Of a stretch of DNA of 64,000 nt, positions 36,184-44,450 are shown piece by piece; position 1 is the stretch's first letter; each line of letters begins with the position of its first letter. Origin of the DNA: CF-39 sp035651155 (GTDB lineage: Bacteria; Chloroflexota; Limnocylindria; P2-11E). The notes below the pieces were generated by a model, which was not told where the DNA came from, did not search any database, and saw nothing but the letters and a program-made list of their open reading frames with translations. The stretch spans positions 62,001 through 126,000 of the forward strand of contig DASRGG010000021.1 of assembly GCA_035651155.1 (NCBI GenBank), read 5' to 3'. The position numbers were made by a program, and so were the translations under genes.

Positions 36184-36530
36184 CGCAGGGCTCCCTTGCG
36201 CCACGCGTACGCGTATCCCAGGAGCAAGAGGCCGGCGAAGACGCCCATCTCGATCAGGCCGAAGGCCCGCAGGCGGTGCAGGGCGACCGCCCACGGGTAG
36301 AAGAAGACCACCTCGACGTCGAACAGCACGAAGAGCATCGCGGTCAGGTAGAAGCGGATCGGCACGCGCTTCCACGCCGGTCCGATGGGGCTCATCCCCG
36401 ATTCGTACGCGGCGAGCTTGGCCAGCGACGGCCGGCGCGGCGCGACGAAGTGCGGGATGTTGACGGCCACCAGACCGATGACGGAGACGAGCGCGAACAG
36501 CACGAGGACCGGGAGGTAAGGAGCGAGCAT
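36174..36530 (-). CDS. nuoA: NADH-quinone oxidoreductase subunit A
   Basis: 118 aa, three-helix membrane subunit. Diagnostic KLAAYESGMSPIGPAWKR (with the loop usually reading YECG, here YESG) and RFYLTAMLFVLFDVEVVFFYPWA. The conserved cysteine of the quinone-site loop is therefore Ser. First gene of the operon. ATG 36530 lacks a clear ribosome binding site, and a TACAAT box lies 11 bp upstream, so the mRNA may be nearly leaderless. Confidence 0.95.
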
Positions 36531-36537
36531 CGGCGCA

Positions 36538-36568
36538 TCGATTGTAGGTCGCGAACACGTACAATCGA
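36538..36568. promoter_or_regulatory. Palindromic divergent promoter/operator, nuoA and tRNA-Pro
   Basis: Perfect 9-bp inverted repeat TCGATTGTA / TACAATCGA with a 13-bp spacer. Each arm contains TACAAT, a good -10 box, reading outward on both strands toward nuoA (minus) and tRNA-Pro (plus). The symmetry also suits a dimeric regulator. No convincing -35 is seen for either direction. Confidence 0.5.
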
Positions 36569-36608
36569 GTTCGCCTCCCGTTCCACGTTCGCGGTACCGG
36601 TCGGCCAA

Positions 36609-36685
36609 CGGGGTGTAGCGCAGCTTGGTAGCGCGCAGCGTTCGGGACGCTGAGGTCCCGGGTTCGAGTCCCGGCACCCCGACCA
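36609..36685 (+). tRNA. tRNA-Pro (CGG)
   Basis: Acceptor CGGGGTG/CACCCCG, D-arm GCGC/GCGC, anticodon stem CAGCG/CGCTG with loop TTCGGGA (anticodon CGG, G37), T-arm CCGGG-TTCGAGT-CCCGG, discriminator A followed by CCA in the DNA. Confidence 0.95.
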
Positions 36686-36747
36686 GAGCGGCCGACCGAC
36701 CAACAGGGCGAGTCTTTCGTTCCCGCTCGCGTATCTTGTGGAACGAC

Positions 36748-37686
36748 GTGGCGGAGATCGCGAGGCGCCGGCAGTTCGGGGTGAATGCGACCGGCGGTCG
36801 CATCGGACACCTGCTGGACAGCGAGAAGGTCTTTGGCTACGTCCTCGTGGCGCCGGCGATCATCTACATCCTCCTGCTCGTGGCCTACCCCTTCGCCATC
36901 GCCATCTGGTTCACCATGAGCAACGCCACGGTCGCGCGGCCCATCGGCGACTTCACCGGCCTCGACAATCTCCGCGCGGTCCTGGACGACGACATCTTCC
37001 GCCGCGCCCTGCTCAACACTTTCATCTTCACGCTCGTCTCGCAGGCGCTGCAGATGTTCTTCGGGACGTTCCTCGCGTTCCTGCTGCTGCGGAAGTTCCG
37101 CGGCCGGCGCATCGCTCGGGCGCTCATCATGCTGCCCTTCACGATCCCGGTCGCGATCGGCGCGATGGCCTGGACCTGGATGCTCAACCCGACCTACAGC
37201 GTCATCAACTGGATCGGCGAGCACGCTGGGTTCTTCGCGGAAGGACCGAACTGGCTGGGGGAAGAGATCCCCGCGATGATCTCGATCATCCTCGTGAACG
37301 TGTGGCGCAATCTCCCGTTCAGCGCCATCGTGCTCACCGCCGGCATCAGCTCGGTGCCCTCGGAGATCCTCGAGGCCGCGGACCTGGACGGGGCGAACTG
37401 GTGGGTCCGCTGGAACAAGATCATGGTGCCGATCATCGCGCCGGTGCTGTACATCGCGCTGCTGTTCTCGCTCGTCTTCACCGCCACCGACATGACCGTC
37501 GTGTGGCTCATGACCCGCGGCAACCCGGTGAACGCGACGCACGTCATCGCCTCCTACGCCTTCCAGACGGGCGTCGTGGCCGGATCCCTGGGGCGCGGCG
37601 CGACGATGTCGCTCTTCCTGTTCCCGGTGCTGCTCGTCGCTGCGCTCCTGTTCCTGCGGAACATCAAGGGACGGTCGGTGGACTGA
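36748..37686 (+). CDS. Carbohydrate-type ABC importer permease, UgpA/MalF-like
   Basis: About 312 aa, six hydrophobic segments beginning VFGYVLVAPAIIYILLLVAY. The cytoplasmic EAA loop for ATPase contact reads EILEAADLDGANWWVRWNKI. It imports a sugar or similar solute with its partner permease. GTG 36748 is chosen; TTG 36736 is possible. The open frame upstream runs into tRNA-Pro and cannot be coding there. TGATG coupling to the next gene. Confidence 0.88.
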   Translation: MAEIARRRQFGVNATGGRIGHLLDSEKVFGYVLVAPAIIYILLLVAYPFAIAIWFTMSNATVARPIGDFTGLDNLRAVLDDDIFRRALLNTFIFTLVSQALQMFFGTFLAFLLLRKFRGRRIARALIMLPFTIPVAIGAMAWTWMLNPTYSVINWIGEHAGFFAEGPNWLGEEIPAMISIILVNVWRNLPFSAIVLTAGISSVPSEILEAADLDGANWWVRWNKIMVPIIAPVLYIALLFSLVFTATDMTVVWLMTRGNPVNATHVIASYAFQTGVVAGSLGRGATMSLFLFPVLLVAALLFLRNIKGRSVD

Positions 37687-38558
37687 TGCTCGGCACGCAG
37701 GTCCACCACTCCACCGCCTACCGGCTGCGCCGCCTGCGCGGCTCCGTGCTCTTCTGGGGCACGCTCGCGCTGTACCTCATCTTCGCGTGCTTCCCCGTGT
37801 ACTGGATGTTCGTCACGACGTTCAAGCAGGTGAACGACCTCTACAACCTCAGCAACAACCCGCTGCTCTTCCACCTCGCGCCGACGCTCGAACAGGTCCG
37901 TTACCTCTTCGAGAGGACGAACTTCACGACGTGGGTCGCGAACACGGCGGAGGTGGGCCTCGCGGTCGTCGCGATCACCGTGCTCATCTGCGTGCCGGCC
38001 GCGTACGTGCTCTCGCGGACGAAGTTCCCCGGCTCCGGCACGCTCGGGATCGGCATCTTCCTCACCTACCTCGTGCCGCCGACGCTGCTCTTCCTGCCGC
38101 TGTCGCAGCTGGTCGTCGGCCTCGGCCTGGTGAACAGCAAGTGGGCGCTCGCGCTCGTCTACCCGACGTTCACGATCCCGTTCTGCACCTGGCTGCTCAT
38201 GGGCTTCTTCAAGGGCGTCCCGCGCGAGATCACCGAAGCCGCGCGCGTCGACGGCTGCAGCCGGCTGGGCGCGATGTTCCGGATCGTGCTCCCCATCAGC
38301 GTGCCGGGCGTCCTCACGATCGTCATCTTCGCGTTCACGCTCGCGATGCAGGAGTACGTCTACGCGCTGACGTTCGTGTCGTCGTCGGACCAGAAGATGA
38401 TCACGCTCGGCGTGGTCACCGACCTCATCCGCGGCGACGTGTTCTTCTGGGGTTCGCTCATGGCCGGCGCACTCATCGTCTCGGTACCCGTCGCCATCGT
38501 CTACAACATGTTCATGGACACCTTCGTCCGCGGCATCACGGGCGGCGCCCTCAAGTGA
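37686..38558 (+). CDS. Carbohydrate-type ABC importer permease, UgpE/MalG-like
   Basis: 290 aa. N-terminal helix (VLFWGTLALYLIFACFPVYWMFVTTFK) typical of MalG-type permeases; EAA loop EITEAARVDGCSRLGAMFRI. Works with the preceding permease. No ATPase gene is adjacent, so a shared MsmK/UgpC-type ATPase elsewhere is likely. Confidence 0.9.
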   Translation: MLGTQVHHSTAYRLRRLRGSVLFWGTLALYLIFACFPVYWMFVTTFKQVNDLYNLSNNPLLFHLAPTLEQVRYLFERTNFTTWVANTAEVGLAVVAITVLICVPAAYVLSRTKFPGSGTLGIGIFLTYLVPPTLLFLPLSQLVVGLGLVNSKWALALVYPTFTIPFCTWLLMGFFKGVPREITEAARVDGCSRLGAMFRIVLPISVPGVLTIVIFAFTLAMQEYVYALTFVSSSDQKMITLGVVTDLIRGDVFFWGSLMAGALIVSVPVAIVYNMFMDTFVRGITGGALK

Positions 38559-38580
38559 CCCAGCTCGCGATCGCGTACGC

Positions 38581-38633
38581 GGAGCGCGGTACGCGAAGGG
38601 CCGGACCGCCCGGCCCGGCCTCTTCGCTGCTCC
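38581..38633. terminator. Bidirectional hairpin between convergent ABC-importer genes
   Basis: Nested inverted repeat: GGAGC/GCTCC outer, then GCGAAGGGCCGG pairing with CCGGCC-t-CTTCGC. It lies between two convergent stop codons. There is no strong T-run, as is common in such GC-rich genomes. Confidence 0.55.
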
Positions 38634-38660
38634 CCACCCGCGTCTCCGCGGGCCCCGCTA

Positions 38661-40031
38661 TCAGACCGGGAACTTCGTGAGCGAATCCTGCAGACGCTTC
38701 CTGGCGTCCGCGATCGTGTCGTCCGCCGTCTTCTTGCCGGTGATGAAGTTGGCGAACATGTCCGTAATGACGTGGTTGTTGAGCGCGTCGTACGCGGCCT
38801 GCGACGACGGGCCGGGGTAGCCGACCGGCTGGACGAAGCTGGCGATGTCCTGCAGGTGCGCGAGCTTCGGGTCTTCGCCAAGCACGGGCATCGGCTTCTT
38901 CGAATGGGCCTTGAGGAACGGGTTGTTGTAGCCCTTGCTGGCCTTGAACTGGCCCTCCCAGTCGTCGCTGTAGTCGACCAGGAACTGGCGCGCCGCGTCG
39001 ATGTTCTTCGAGAAGCTCCAGATCCCGTAGACGGTGAACTGGATCGACGCGATCTGCGCCTTCGTGCCCTTCAGCGGGTTGTCGACCTTGATCTTCGCGA
39101 TCAGGTCCTTGTTCTGGGCCTCGATCGTCCGGTACGCGCTGATCGGGTTGTAGATCCACGAGCCCTTCCCGGACTGCAGGTACGTGTTGTTGTCCACGTC
39201 CTGCCACGACAAGACCGCGTTCTCCATGCTCGCGTAGAGGTTCTTCGCGAAGCTGAGGACGGTCCGCGTCTCCGGGCTGTCGATCGCGACGCTCTTGCCG
39301 TCCTGGCTGAACTCGTACGCGCCGTTCGACCACATCAGCGAACGCCAGGTGTGCTCCGCGTCCGACGTCTGCGACACGGCCGTGCCGACCGGCGTTCCGG
39401 CCGCCTTGAGCTTCGGCGCGAACTCCAGCAGCTCGTCCCAGGTCTCCAGGTGATCCTTCGTGAACCCGGCGGCCTTCCACGCGTCGGTCCGCCACGAGGA
39501 CAGGAACGGCACGAGGAAGTCGGGGTAGCCGTACCACTTCCCCTTCACCTTCCCGATCGCTTCGCCGGCGGGGATCCACCCGCCGTACTTCGTCGCGGCG
39601 CGGTCGCAGATGTCGCTGATGTCGACGAGGCTCGACGTGAAGAGCGCCGGAAGACCGTTCGCGAAATGCGCAACGAGATCGTGCCCCGACTTCGCGGAGA
39701 CCTCGGCGGCGAAGCGCGCCGGCAGGTCCGCCTGCGGGATCCGGTCGATCTTGACCGTCACGCCGTTCTTGCTGCCCCAGTCGGCCGCCCACGCGTCGAG
39801 ATACGTATCGAAGTCGGGAACGAAGTGACTCCACTGCAGGATCGACAGCGTGCCGCCGAGCTTTGGCGCGCCCGATCGACCCGTGCCGCCCGCGCTTGCG
39901 GTGGCCGCGGCGCCACCGCTCGGCTGCGGCCCGATGCACGCTGCGAGCACCGGCGCCGCCGTCGCGGCCGCCGCGCCTTTCAGCAGGGTCCGCCGATCGA
40001 CCCTCGTCTTCGTGGTCTTCGTGTCGTCCAC
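38661..40031 (-). CDS. Extracellular solute-binding protein of ABC sugar importer (Tat-exported lipoprotein)
   Basis: About 456 aa. The N-terminus carries a twin-arginine signal (DRRTLLKGAAAATAAPV) and lipobox LAAC. The mature part is a type 1 binding-protein fold of the UgpB/MalE group (LSILQWSHFVPDFDTYLDAW, NGLPALFTSSLVDI, KWYGYPDFLVPFL). It presumably feeds the two permeases, although it is encoded convergently. GTG 40031 follows GGGAGG by five bases; an ATG at 40109 would put the Tat motif too far inside. Confidence 0.87.
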   Translation of the reverse strand: MDDTKTTKTRVDRRTLLKGAAAATAAPVLAACIGPQPSGGAAATASAGGTGRSGAPKLGGTLSILQWSHFVPDFDTYLDAWAADWGSKNGVTVKIDRIPQADLPARFAAEVSAKSGHDLVAHFANGLPALFTSSLVDISDICDRAATKYGGWIPAGEAIGKVKGKWYGYPDFLVPFLSSWRTDAWKAAGFTKDHLETWDELLEFAPKLKAAGTPVGTAVSQTSDAEHTWRSLMWSNGAYEFSQDGKSVAIDSPETRTVLSFAKNLYASMENAVLSWQDVDNNTYLQSGKGSWIYNPISAYRTIEAQNKDLIAKIKVDNPLKGTKAQIASIQFTVYGIWSFSKNIDAARQFLVDYSDDWEGQFKASKGYNNPFLKAHSKKPMPVLGEDPKLAHLQDIASFVQPVGYPGPSSQAAYDALNNHVITDMFANFITGKKTADDTIADARKRLQDSLTKFPV

Positions 40032-40154
40032 CACTACCTCCCGTCTGGCGTTGCGGGGGACTGTATACGCCCTACGCGCGATACGACATGAGCTTTTCGC
40101 CTTGCGCACAAGGCGGGCGCGTGGACGAGTGCCTGGATCCTCGCCCGCTCGCGC

Positions 40155-40949
40155 CTACCGGAAACGGGTGGCGATGCCGATCGCGACATCCTTCGACACC
40201 TGCGCCTCGAGCCGCAGGGTCACGTCGCCCTCGATCCAGATGAGCGTGTTCCCCGCGAGCCTGAGCGTCTCCTGCTGGATCCCGCCCTGCGCGTCCCGGT
40301 AGAAGAAGAAGTGCGGCTGTCCTTCGATCCAGCTACCCGCCGCCCCGTTGACGGTCACGGGCTCGACGCGCGTCCCCGGACCGACGCCCTTGCCGAGGAA
40401 CGCCTCGTCGAATCCGCCGCGCAGCTCGACGACGACCGCGGCGACGTCCGGCATGGCGGCCGAGGGCGCGGGGCGGCCGGGCGCCGCGAGATACACGAGC
40501 GTGACGTGGTCGCTCGTGCCGACGCGCTCGACGTACACCTCGTCCGGTTCGCCGAGATCGGCGGGCACGCGGATCGGGAACGATACGCGACCGCGCGCGT
40601 CCGCGAGCGTGACGTGTGTTCCGGGGAACCGGCCGGCGGGGCTCGCGCTCGGCGGCGGGGTCGTCGGCGCGGGCACGCTCGGGACGGGGAAGATGTCGAT
40701 CCCGCGCAGGCGCAGGAGCTCGTTCGCCGCGGCACGGACGCCGGGCGACGCCAGCGCGACGACCAGGACGAGCAGCGCGACCGTCACGAGGGCCGGCACG
40801 AGGCGCGCGATCCAGCGCCGTCGCGGCCGCGGCTCGCGCAGGCGCGCGCGCACCGCGTCGGCCATGCGCGTCGGTCGCGGATACGCGAGGCGCGCGCCGA
40901 TATCGCCCAGGACGGCCTCGAGCTCGCGCTCGTCCATCGTCCTAGCCAT
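40155..40949 (-). CDS. Putative anti-sigma factor, single-pass membrane protein
   Basis: 264 aa. A cytoplasmic head of about 50 residues (DERELEAVLGDIGARL), one membrane helix (LVPALVTVALLVLVVALA), a Pro/Ser linker and an extracytoplasmic domain of about 170 residues. Its start overlaps the end of the ECF sigma factor by eight bases, the classic sigma/anti-sigma arrangement. The zinc HxxxCxxC motif of ZAS anti-sigmas is absent, so assignment rests on topology and context. Confidence 0.65.
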   Translation of the reverse strand: MARTMDERELEAVLGDIGARLAYPRPTRMADAVRARLREPRPRRRWIARLVPALVTVALLVLVVALASPGVRAAANELLRLRGIDIFPVPSVPAPTTPPPSASPAGRFPGTHVTLADARGRVSFPIRVPADLGEPDEVYVERVGTSDHVTLVYLAAPGRPAPSAAMPDVAAVVVELRGGFDEAFLGKGVGPGTRVEPVTVNGAAGSWIEGQPHFFFYRDAQGGIQQETLRLAGNTLIWIEGDVTLRLEAQVSKDVAIGIATRFR

Positions 40950-41529
40950 CGGCCGGCGTCCTCTCGATGACGACCCGCAGGCGATCGAGGGCACGCGACA
41001 GCCGGGACTTCACCGTGCCCCGCGCGACCCCGAGTGCCTCGGCCATCTCGGCCTCGGAGAGCTCGAAGAAGTAGCGGTACGCGATGACGAGGCGATCCTC
41101 GTCGCGCAGCGCGCGCAGCGCCGCGAGCACGAGGTCCCTGCGTTCGCTGGCCAGGGCCGCGCCCTCGGGCGACAGGGCCGTGTCGGGCGAGGGCCGGTCC
41201 AGGGCCACGCTGAGGTCGACCGTCGGTCGACGGCCGGCCGCCTTGCGGCGGTTGATGGCCTCGTTCGCGACGATCCGCAGCAGCCAGGGGCGGAATGGGG
41301 CGCCGGGCCGGAAGCGGTCGAGCGCGTAGTACGCCTTCACGAAGGCCTCCTGCGCCGCCTCCTCCGCATCGGCGTCGCTTCCCGTTATCACGTACGCCGT
41401 GCGCGCGGCCATGGCCTGGTAGCGCGTCACGAGCTCGGCGTACGCGTCCTGGTCGCCATGCTTCGCACGCTCCACGAGTCCTGAGTCCTCCGTCGGACGG
41501 CCCTCCACGGAGTCGCTCTCCGCTCCCAC
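40942..41529 (-). CDS. ECF-type RNA polymerase sigma factor
   Basis: 195 aa. Region 2 (YAELVTRYQAMAARTAYVIT, DAEEAAQEAFVKAYYALDRF, PWLLRIVANEAINRRK) and region 4 (LSEAEMAEALGVARGTVKSR) are complete. It would recruit RNA polymerase to a stress or envelope regulon under control of the overlapping membrane protein. Confidence 0.92.
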   Translation of the reverse strand: MGAESDSVEGRPTEDSGLVERAKHGDQDAYAELVTRYQAMAARTAYVITGSDADAEEAAQEAFVKAYYALDRFRPGAPFRPWLLRIVANEAINRRKAAGRRPTVDLSVALDRPSPDTALSPEGAALASERRDLVLAALRALRDEDRLVIAYRYFFELSEAEMAEALGVARGTVKSRLSRALDRLRVVIERTPADG

Positions 41530-41554
41530 TACACCCGCGAGACCGAACGGTTCC

Positions 41555-42457
41555 TCAGACCGCGATGAGGTCTTGGAGCGCGCGATAGCGCCGCGCGATC
41601 TCGTCGCGCGTCGCGCCCGCGATCCCGTCGATGCTGAAGCGCTCGACGGCGAACGACGCGCAGACCGTCCCGTGGAGGACGGCGCGCCGGAGTGCCGGTC
41701 CGTCGACGGAGCCGCACTCGGCGAGGTAGCCCATGAATCCGCCGGCGAAGGTGTCCCCCGCCCCCGTCGGATCTACGACGTCCTCGAGCGGGAACGCCGG
41801 CGCCCAGAAGGACGATTCGCGCGTGAAGAGCGACGCGCCGTGCTCGCCGCGTTTCACCACCAGCACCCTCGGCCCGAGTGCCAGGATGTCCCTCGCCGCG
41901 CGCACGATGCTGAACGTCTCGCACAGCTGGCGCGCCTCGCCCTCGTTGATGCTGACGATGTCGACCCTGCGGAGCACGCGCAGGAGCGCGTCGCGCGAGT
42001 GGTCGATCCAGTAGTTCATGGTGTCCAGCGCGACGGCGGTCGGCGCGCGTACCTGGTCGAGGACCGCGAGCTGGATCTCGGGATCGATGTTCGCGAGGAA
42101 GACGAAGTCGCTGTGGGCGAACCCGTCGGGCACCTTCGGACGCCAGTCGCCGAAGACGCCGAGGTCCGTGTTGATCGTCTCGGCGGTGTCGAGCGCGAAG
42201 TCGTAGCTGCCGGTCCAGCGGAACGAATCCCCGTGACGGCGCTCGAGCCCGCCGAGGTCGATGCCCTGGTCCGCGAGCCGCGCGACGTCCTCGTCGCGGA
42301 AGTCGTCGCCGACCACGCCCACGAGGCGGACCGGCGCGTATCGGGACGCGGCGCTGGCGAAGTACGACGCCGCGCCTCCGAGGACGCGGTCGCGGTGTGC
42401 CACGGGTGTGCGGACATCGTCGTACGCGAGCGAGCCGACGACGAGGATGGTGGGCAC
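41555..42457 (-). CDS. PfkB-family sugar/nucleoside kinase
   Basis: 300 aa. GGAASYFASAASRYAP is the substrate-side GG motif; DPTGAGDTFAGGFMGYL is the ATP-site signature with the catalytic Asp. The middle holds a strand-rich lid. Possible substrates include ribose, adenosine and fructose; not resolvable here. GTG start at 42457. Confidence 0.87.
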   Translation of the reverse strand: MPTILVVGSLAYDDVRTPVAHRDRVLGGAASYFASAASRYAPVRLVGVVGDDFRDEDVARLADQGIDLGGLERRHGDSFRWTGSYDFALDTAETINTDLGVFGDWRPKVPDGFAHSDFVFLANIDPEIQLAVLDQVRAPTAVALDTMNYWIDHSRDALLRVLRRVDIVSINEGEARQLCETFSIVRAARDILALGPRVLVVKRGEHGASLFTRESSFWAPAFPLEDVVDPTGAGDTFAGGFMGYLAECGSVDGPALRRAVLHGTVCASFAVERFSIDGIAGATRDEIARRYRALQDLIAV

Positions 42458-42477
42458 CGAGGACCGCAGGATAGCCG

Positions 42478-42921
42478 TCAGGCCGGCGCGGAGAGGAAGG
42501 CGACGATCGTGAAGACCGCGTAGGTGCCCGCGATCGCGAGTGCGATGAGATCTGTCTCGAGGACGCGCTCCTCGCCGCCCTTCGCCCCCCAGTAGCGATT
42601 CAGGCCGCGCTGCCCGTACACGAGCACCGCCGTGCCGGCCACGAGCTCGATGGCGTCGAGGGCGAGGAAGAGCGGATCGCTCGAGTAGTGCGTGAACGTC
42701 AGCCACCAGATGGCCAGACCGAGCGCGGCGCTCGCGGCGTCGACGCGCGCTCCCGGCGCTGTCTTCCGCACGAGGACGTCGATCACCCGGAAGTGCCGCC
42801 ACGCCTGCCACGCGTTCCAGCCGGGGATGAGCGTCGAGAGCGCGTGCCCGAGCGGCAGCATCTGGTCGTCGCCCGTCTCCTTCCGCATCTCCGACCAGGT
42901 GAGGCCGAACCAGATCGGCAC
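42478..42921 (-). CDS. Multi-pass membrane protein, DUF4234-like N-terminus
   Basis: 147 aa from the first standard start (GTG, VPIWFGLTWSEMRKETG). The open frame upstream encodes RRPLWLVAALSILTLGAY, which matches the DUF4234 opening. The true start is therefore probably a non-standard codon (CTG near 42990 or 43005) just past the CoA-transferase stop. Further hydrophobic segments follow (LGLAIWWLTFTHY, LIALAIAGTYAVFTIVAFL). Function unknown. Confidence 0.55.
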   Translation of the reverse strand: MPIWFGLTWSEMRKETGDDQMLPLGHALSTLIPGWNAWQAWRHFRVIDVLVRKTAPGARVDAASAALGLAIWWLTFTHYSSDPLFLALDAIELVAGTAVLVYGQRGLNRYWGAKGGEERVLETDLIALAIAGTYAVFTIVAFLSAPA

Positions 42922-43001
42922 GTAGGCGCCGAGCGTCAGGATCGAGAGCGCCGCGACGAGCCAGAGCGGCCGGCGGCGTCCGGCGAGCGTCAGCGTCTGG
43001 C

Positions 43002-44450
43002 TCAGATCGCGCCGTCCCGGCGGAGCGCCGCGATCTCGTCCGGCGTGTAGCCGAGATCCGCGAGCACCTCGTCGGTGTGCTCGCCGAGCAGCGGCGGCGC
43101 GGTCCGGACCGAGGGCGGCGTGCCCGACATGCGCACGGGGATGCCGGGCGCGCGCACGCGGCCGGCGGTCGGATGATCGACCTCCGCGATGAGACCGAGA
43201 TGCCGGACCACCGGATCCGCGAACACCTCGTCGAGCGTGTTGATCGGGCCGACCGGCACGTTCGCCTCCTGGAGCCTGCGCACGATCTCATCCTTCGCGA
43301 GCGCGCGAAGACGACGCTCGATGATCGGGACGAGCTCCGTGCGATGCGCGACCCGCCGCGGGTTGTCCGCGAAGCGCGGGTCCTCGAGCAGCTCCTCCAG
43401 ATCGAGCGCGCGGCAGAAGCGCTCCCAGAGCGCGTCGTTCGCGACGCCGACGTTCACGTGGCCATCGGCCGCGCGGAAGGTCTGGTACGGGACGATCGAC
43501 GCGTGGACGTTCCCCTCGGGCCGCGGCACCGTGCCGTCGGCGAAGTAGCGCGCCGCCTGGCGCGAGAGGAGCGCGACCTGGCCACCGATCATCGTGGCGT
43601 CGATGACCTGACCCTCGCCGGTCTCGCCGCGCGCGTGCAAGGCGGCGACGATGGCGAACGCCGCGAACATCCCGGCGACCATATCGGCTTGCGGCACGCC
43701 GACCATGACGGGATCGCCACCGGGCTCGCCGGTCAGGCTCATGATCCCGCCCATTCCCTGAACGATGAGGTCGTACGCCGGCCGCGCGCGGCCCGGGCCG
43801 TCCTGCCCGAAGCCGCTGATGTGGCACACGATCGCGCGCCGGTTGATCGCGCGGATGCGATCGTCGGGGAATCCGAGCCGGCCGAGCGTTCCGGGGCTGA
43901 AGTTCTCGACCACGACGTCGCTCCGTTCGATGAGCCGCTCGAGCACGCGTCTCCCCTCGGCGTTCTTGAGGTCGATCGTGACGCTCCGCTTGTTGCGGTT
44001 GATCGAGAGGTAGTACGCGGACACGCCGTTCATCGACGGCGGCATCCACGAGCGCGTCTCGTCTCCGGTGCCCGGCATCTCGACCTTGACGACGTCCGCG
44101 CCGTGGTCGCCGAGCATCAGCGTGCAGTACGGACCCGAGAGCGCGCGCGTGAGGTCGAGGACGCGGACGCCGCGGAGCGCGCCCGGGTGCCGGGGCTCCC
44201 GTTCCGCGCTCGGACGCGCGTCCGCGCCGCCGCTGATCGCGGGAAGCACCTCGAGCGTGTCCCCGTCCGCCAGCAGCACGTCGGCATCGCGCTGCTCGCC
44301 GTTGACGACGAACGCGGCGGTCTCGGCGCTCGGGATGCCGAGCTCGCGCACGACGTCGCGCGCCCGCCGGCCGGCCGCCGGCAGCGAGAGCTCCTTGCGG
44401 CCGCCGGGGCTCCACCGGCGGAGCTCGCCGTGCAGGACGAGCTGGATCAT
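43002..44450 (-). CDS. ThiS/MoaD-like domain fused to CaiB/BaiF CoA-transferase
   Basis: 482 aa. Residues 1 to about 75 form a ubiquitin-like beta-grasp domain of the ThiS/MoaD type ending in the diglycine LPAISGG. A charged linker follows, then a full class III CoA-transferase: LRGVRVLDLTRALSGPYC, ADVVKVEMPGTGDETR, INRNKRSVTIDLK, and the catalytic Asp in RPAYDLIVQGMGG. The transferase should move CoA between carboxylic acids. The GG is internal, so the usual C-terminal activation needs cleavage or is lost. ATG 44450 overlaps the amidohydrolase stop (ATGA). Confidence 0.87.
   Translation of the reverse strand: MIQLVLHGELRRWSPGGRKELSLPAAGRRARDVVRELGIPSAETAAFVVNGEQRDADVLLADGDTLEVLPAISGGADARPSAEREPRHPGALRGVRVLDLTRALSGPYCTLMLGDHGADVVKVEMPGTGDETRSWMPPSMNGVSAYYLSINRNKRSVTIDLKNAEGRRVLERLIERSDVVVENFSPGTLGRLGFPDDRIRAINRRAIVCHISGFGQDGPGRARPAYDLIVQGMGGIMSLTGEPGGDPVMVGVPQADMVAGMFAAFAIVAALHARGETGEGQVIDATMIGGQVALLSRQAARYFADGTVPRPEGNVHASIVPYQTFRAADGHVNVGVANDALWERFCRALDLEELLEDPRFADNPRRVAHRTELVPIIERRLRALAKDEIVRRLQEANVPVGPINTLDEVFADPVVRHLGLIAEVDHPTAGRVRAPGIPVRMSGTPPSVRTAPPLLGEHTDEVLADLGYTPDEIAALRRDGAI

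Noticed and set aside
36625..36747. Longer N-terminus for the first sugar permease
   Set aside because: This part of the open frame lies in and just after tRNA-Pro; a later GTG or TTG is the start.
42922..43001. Separate small gene before the DUF4234-like protein
   Set aside because: It is in the same frame and encodes the missing first helix of that protein.
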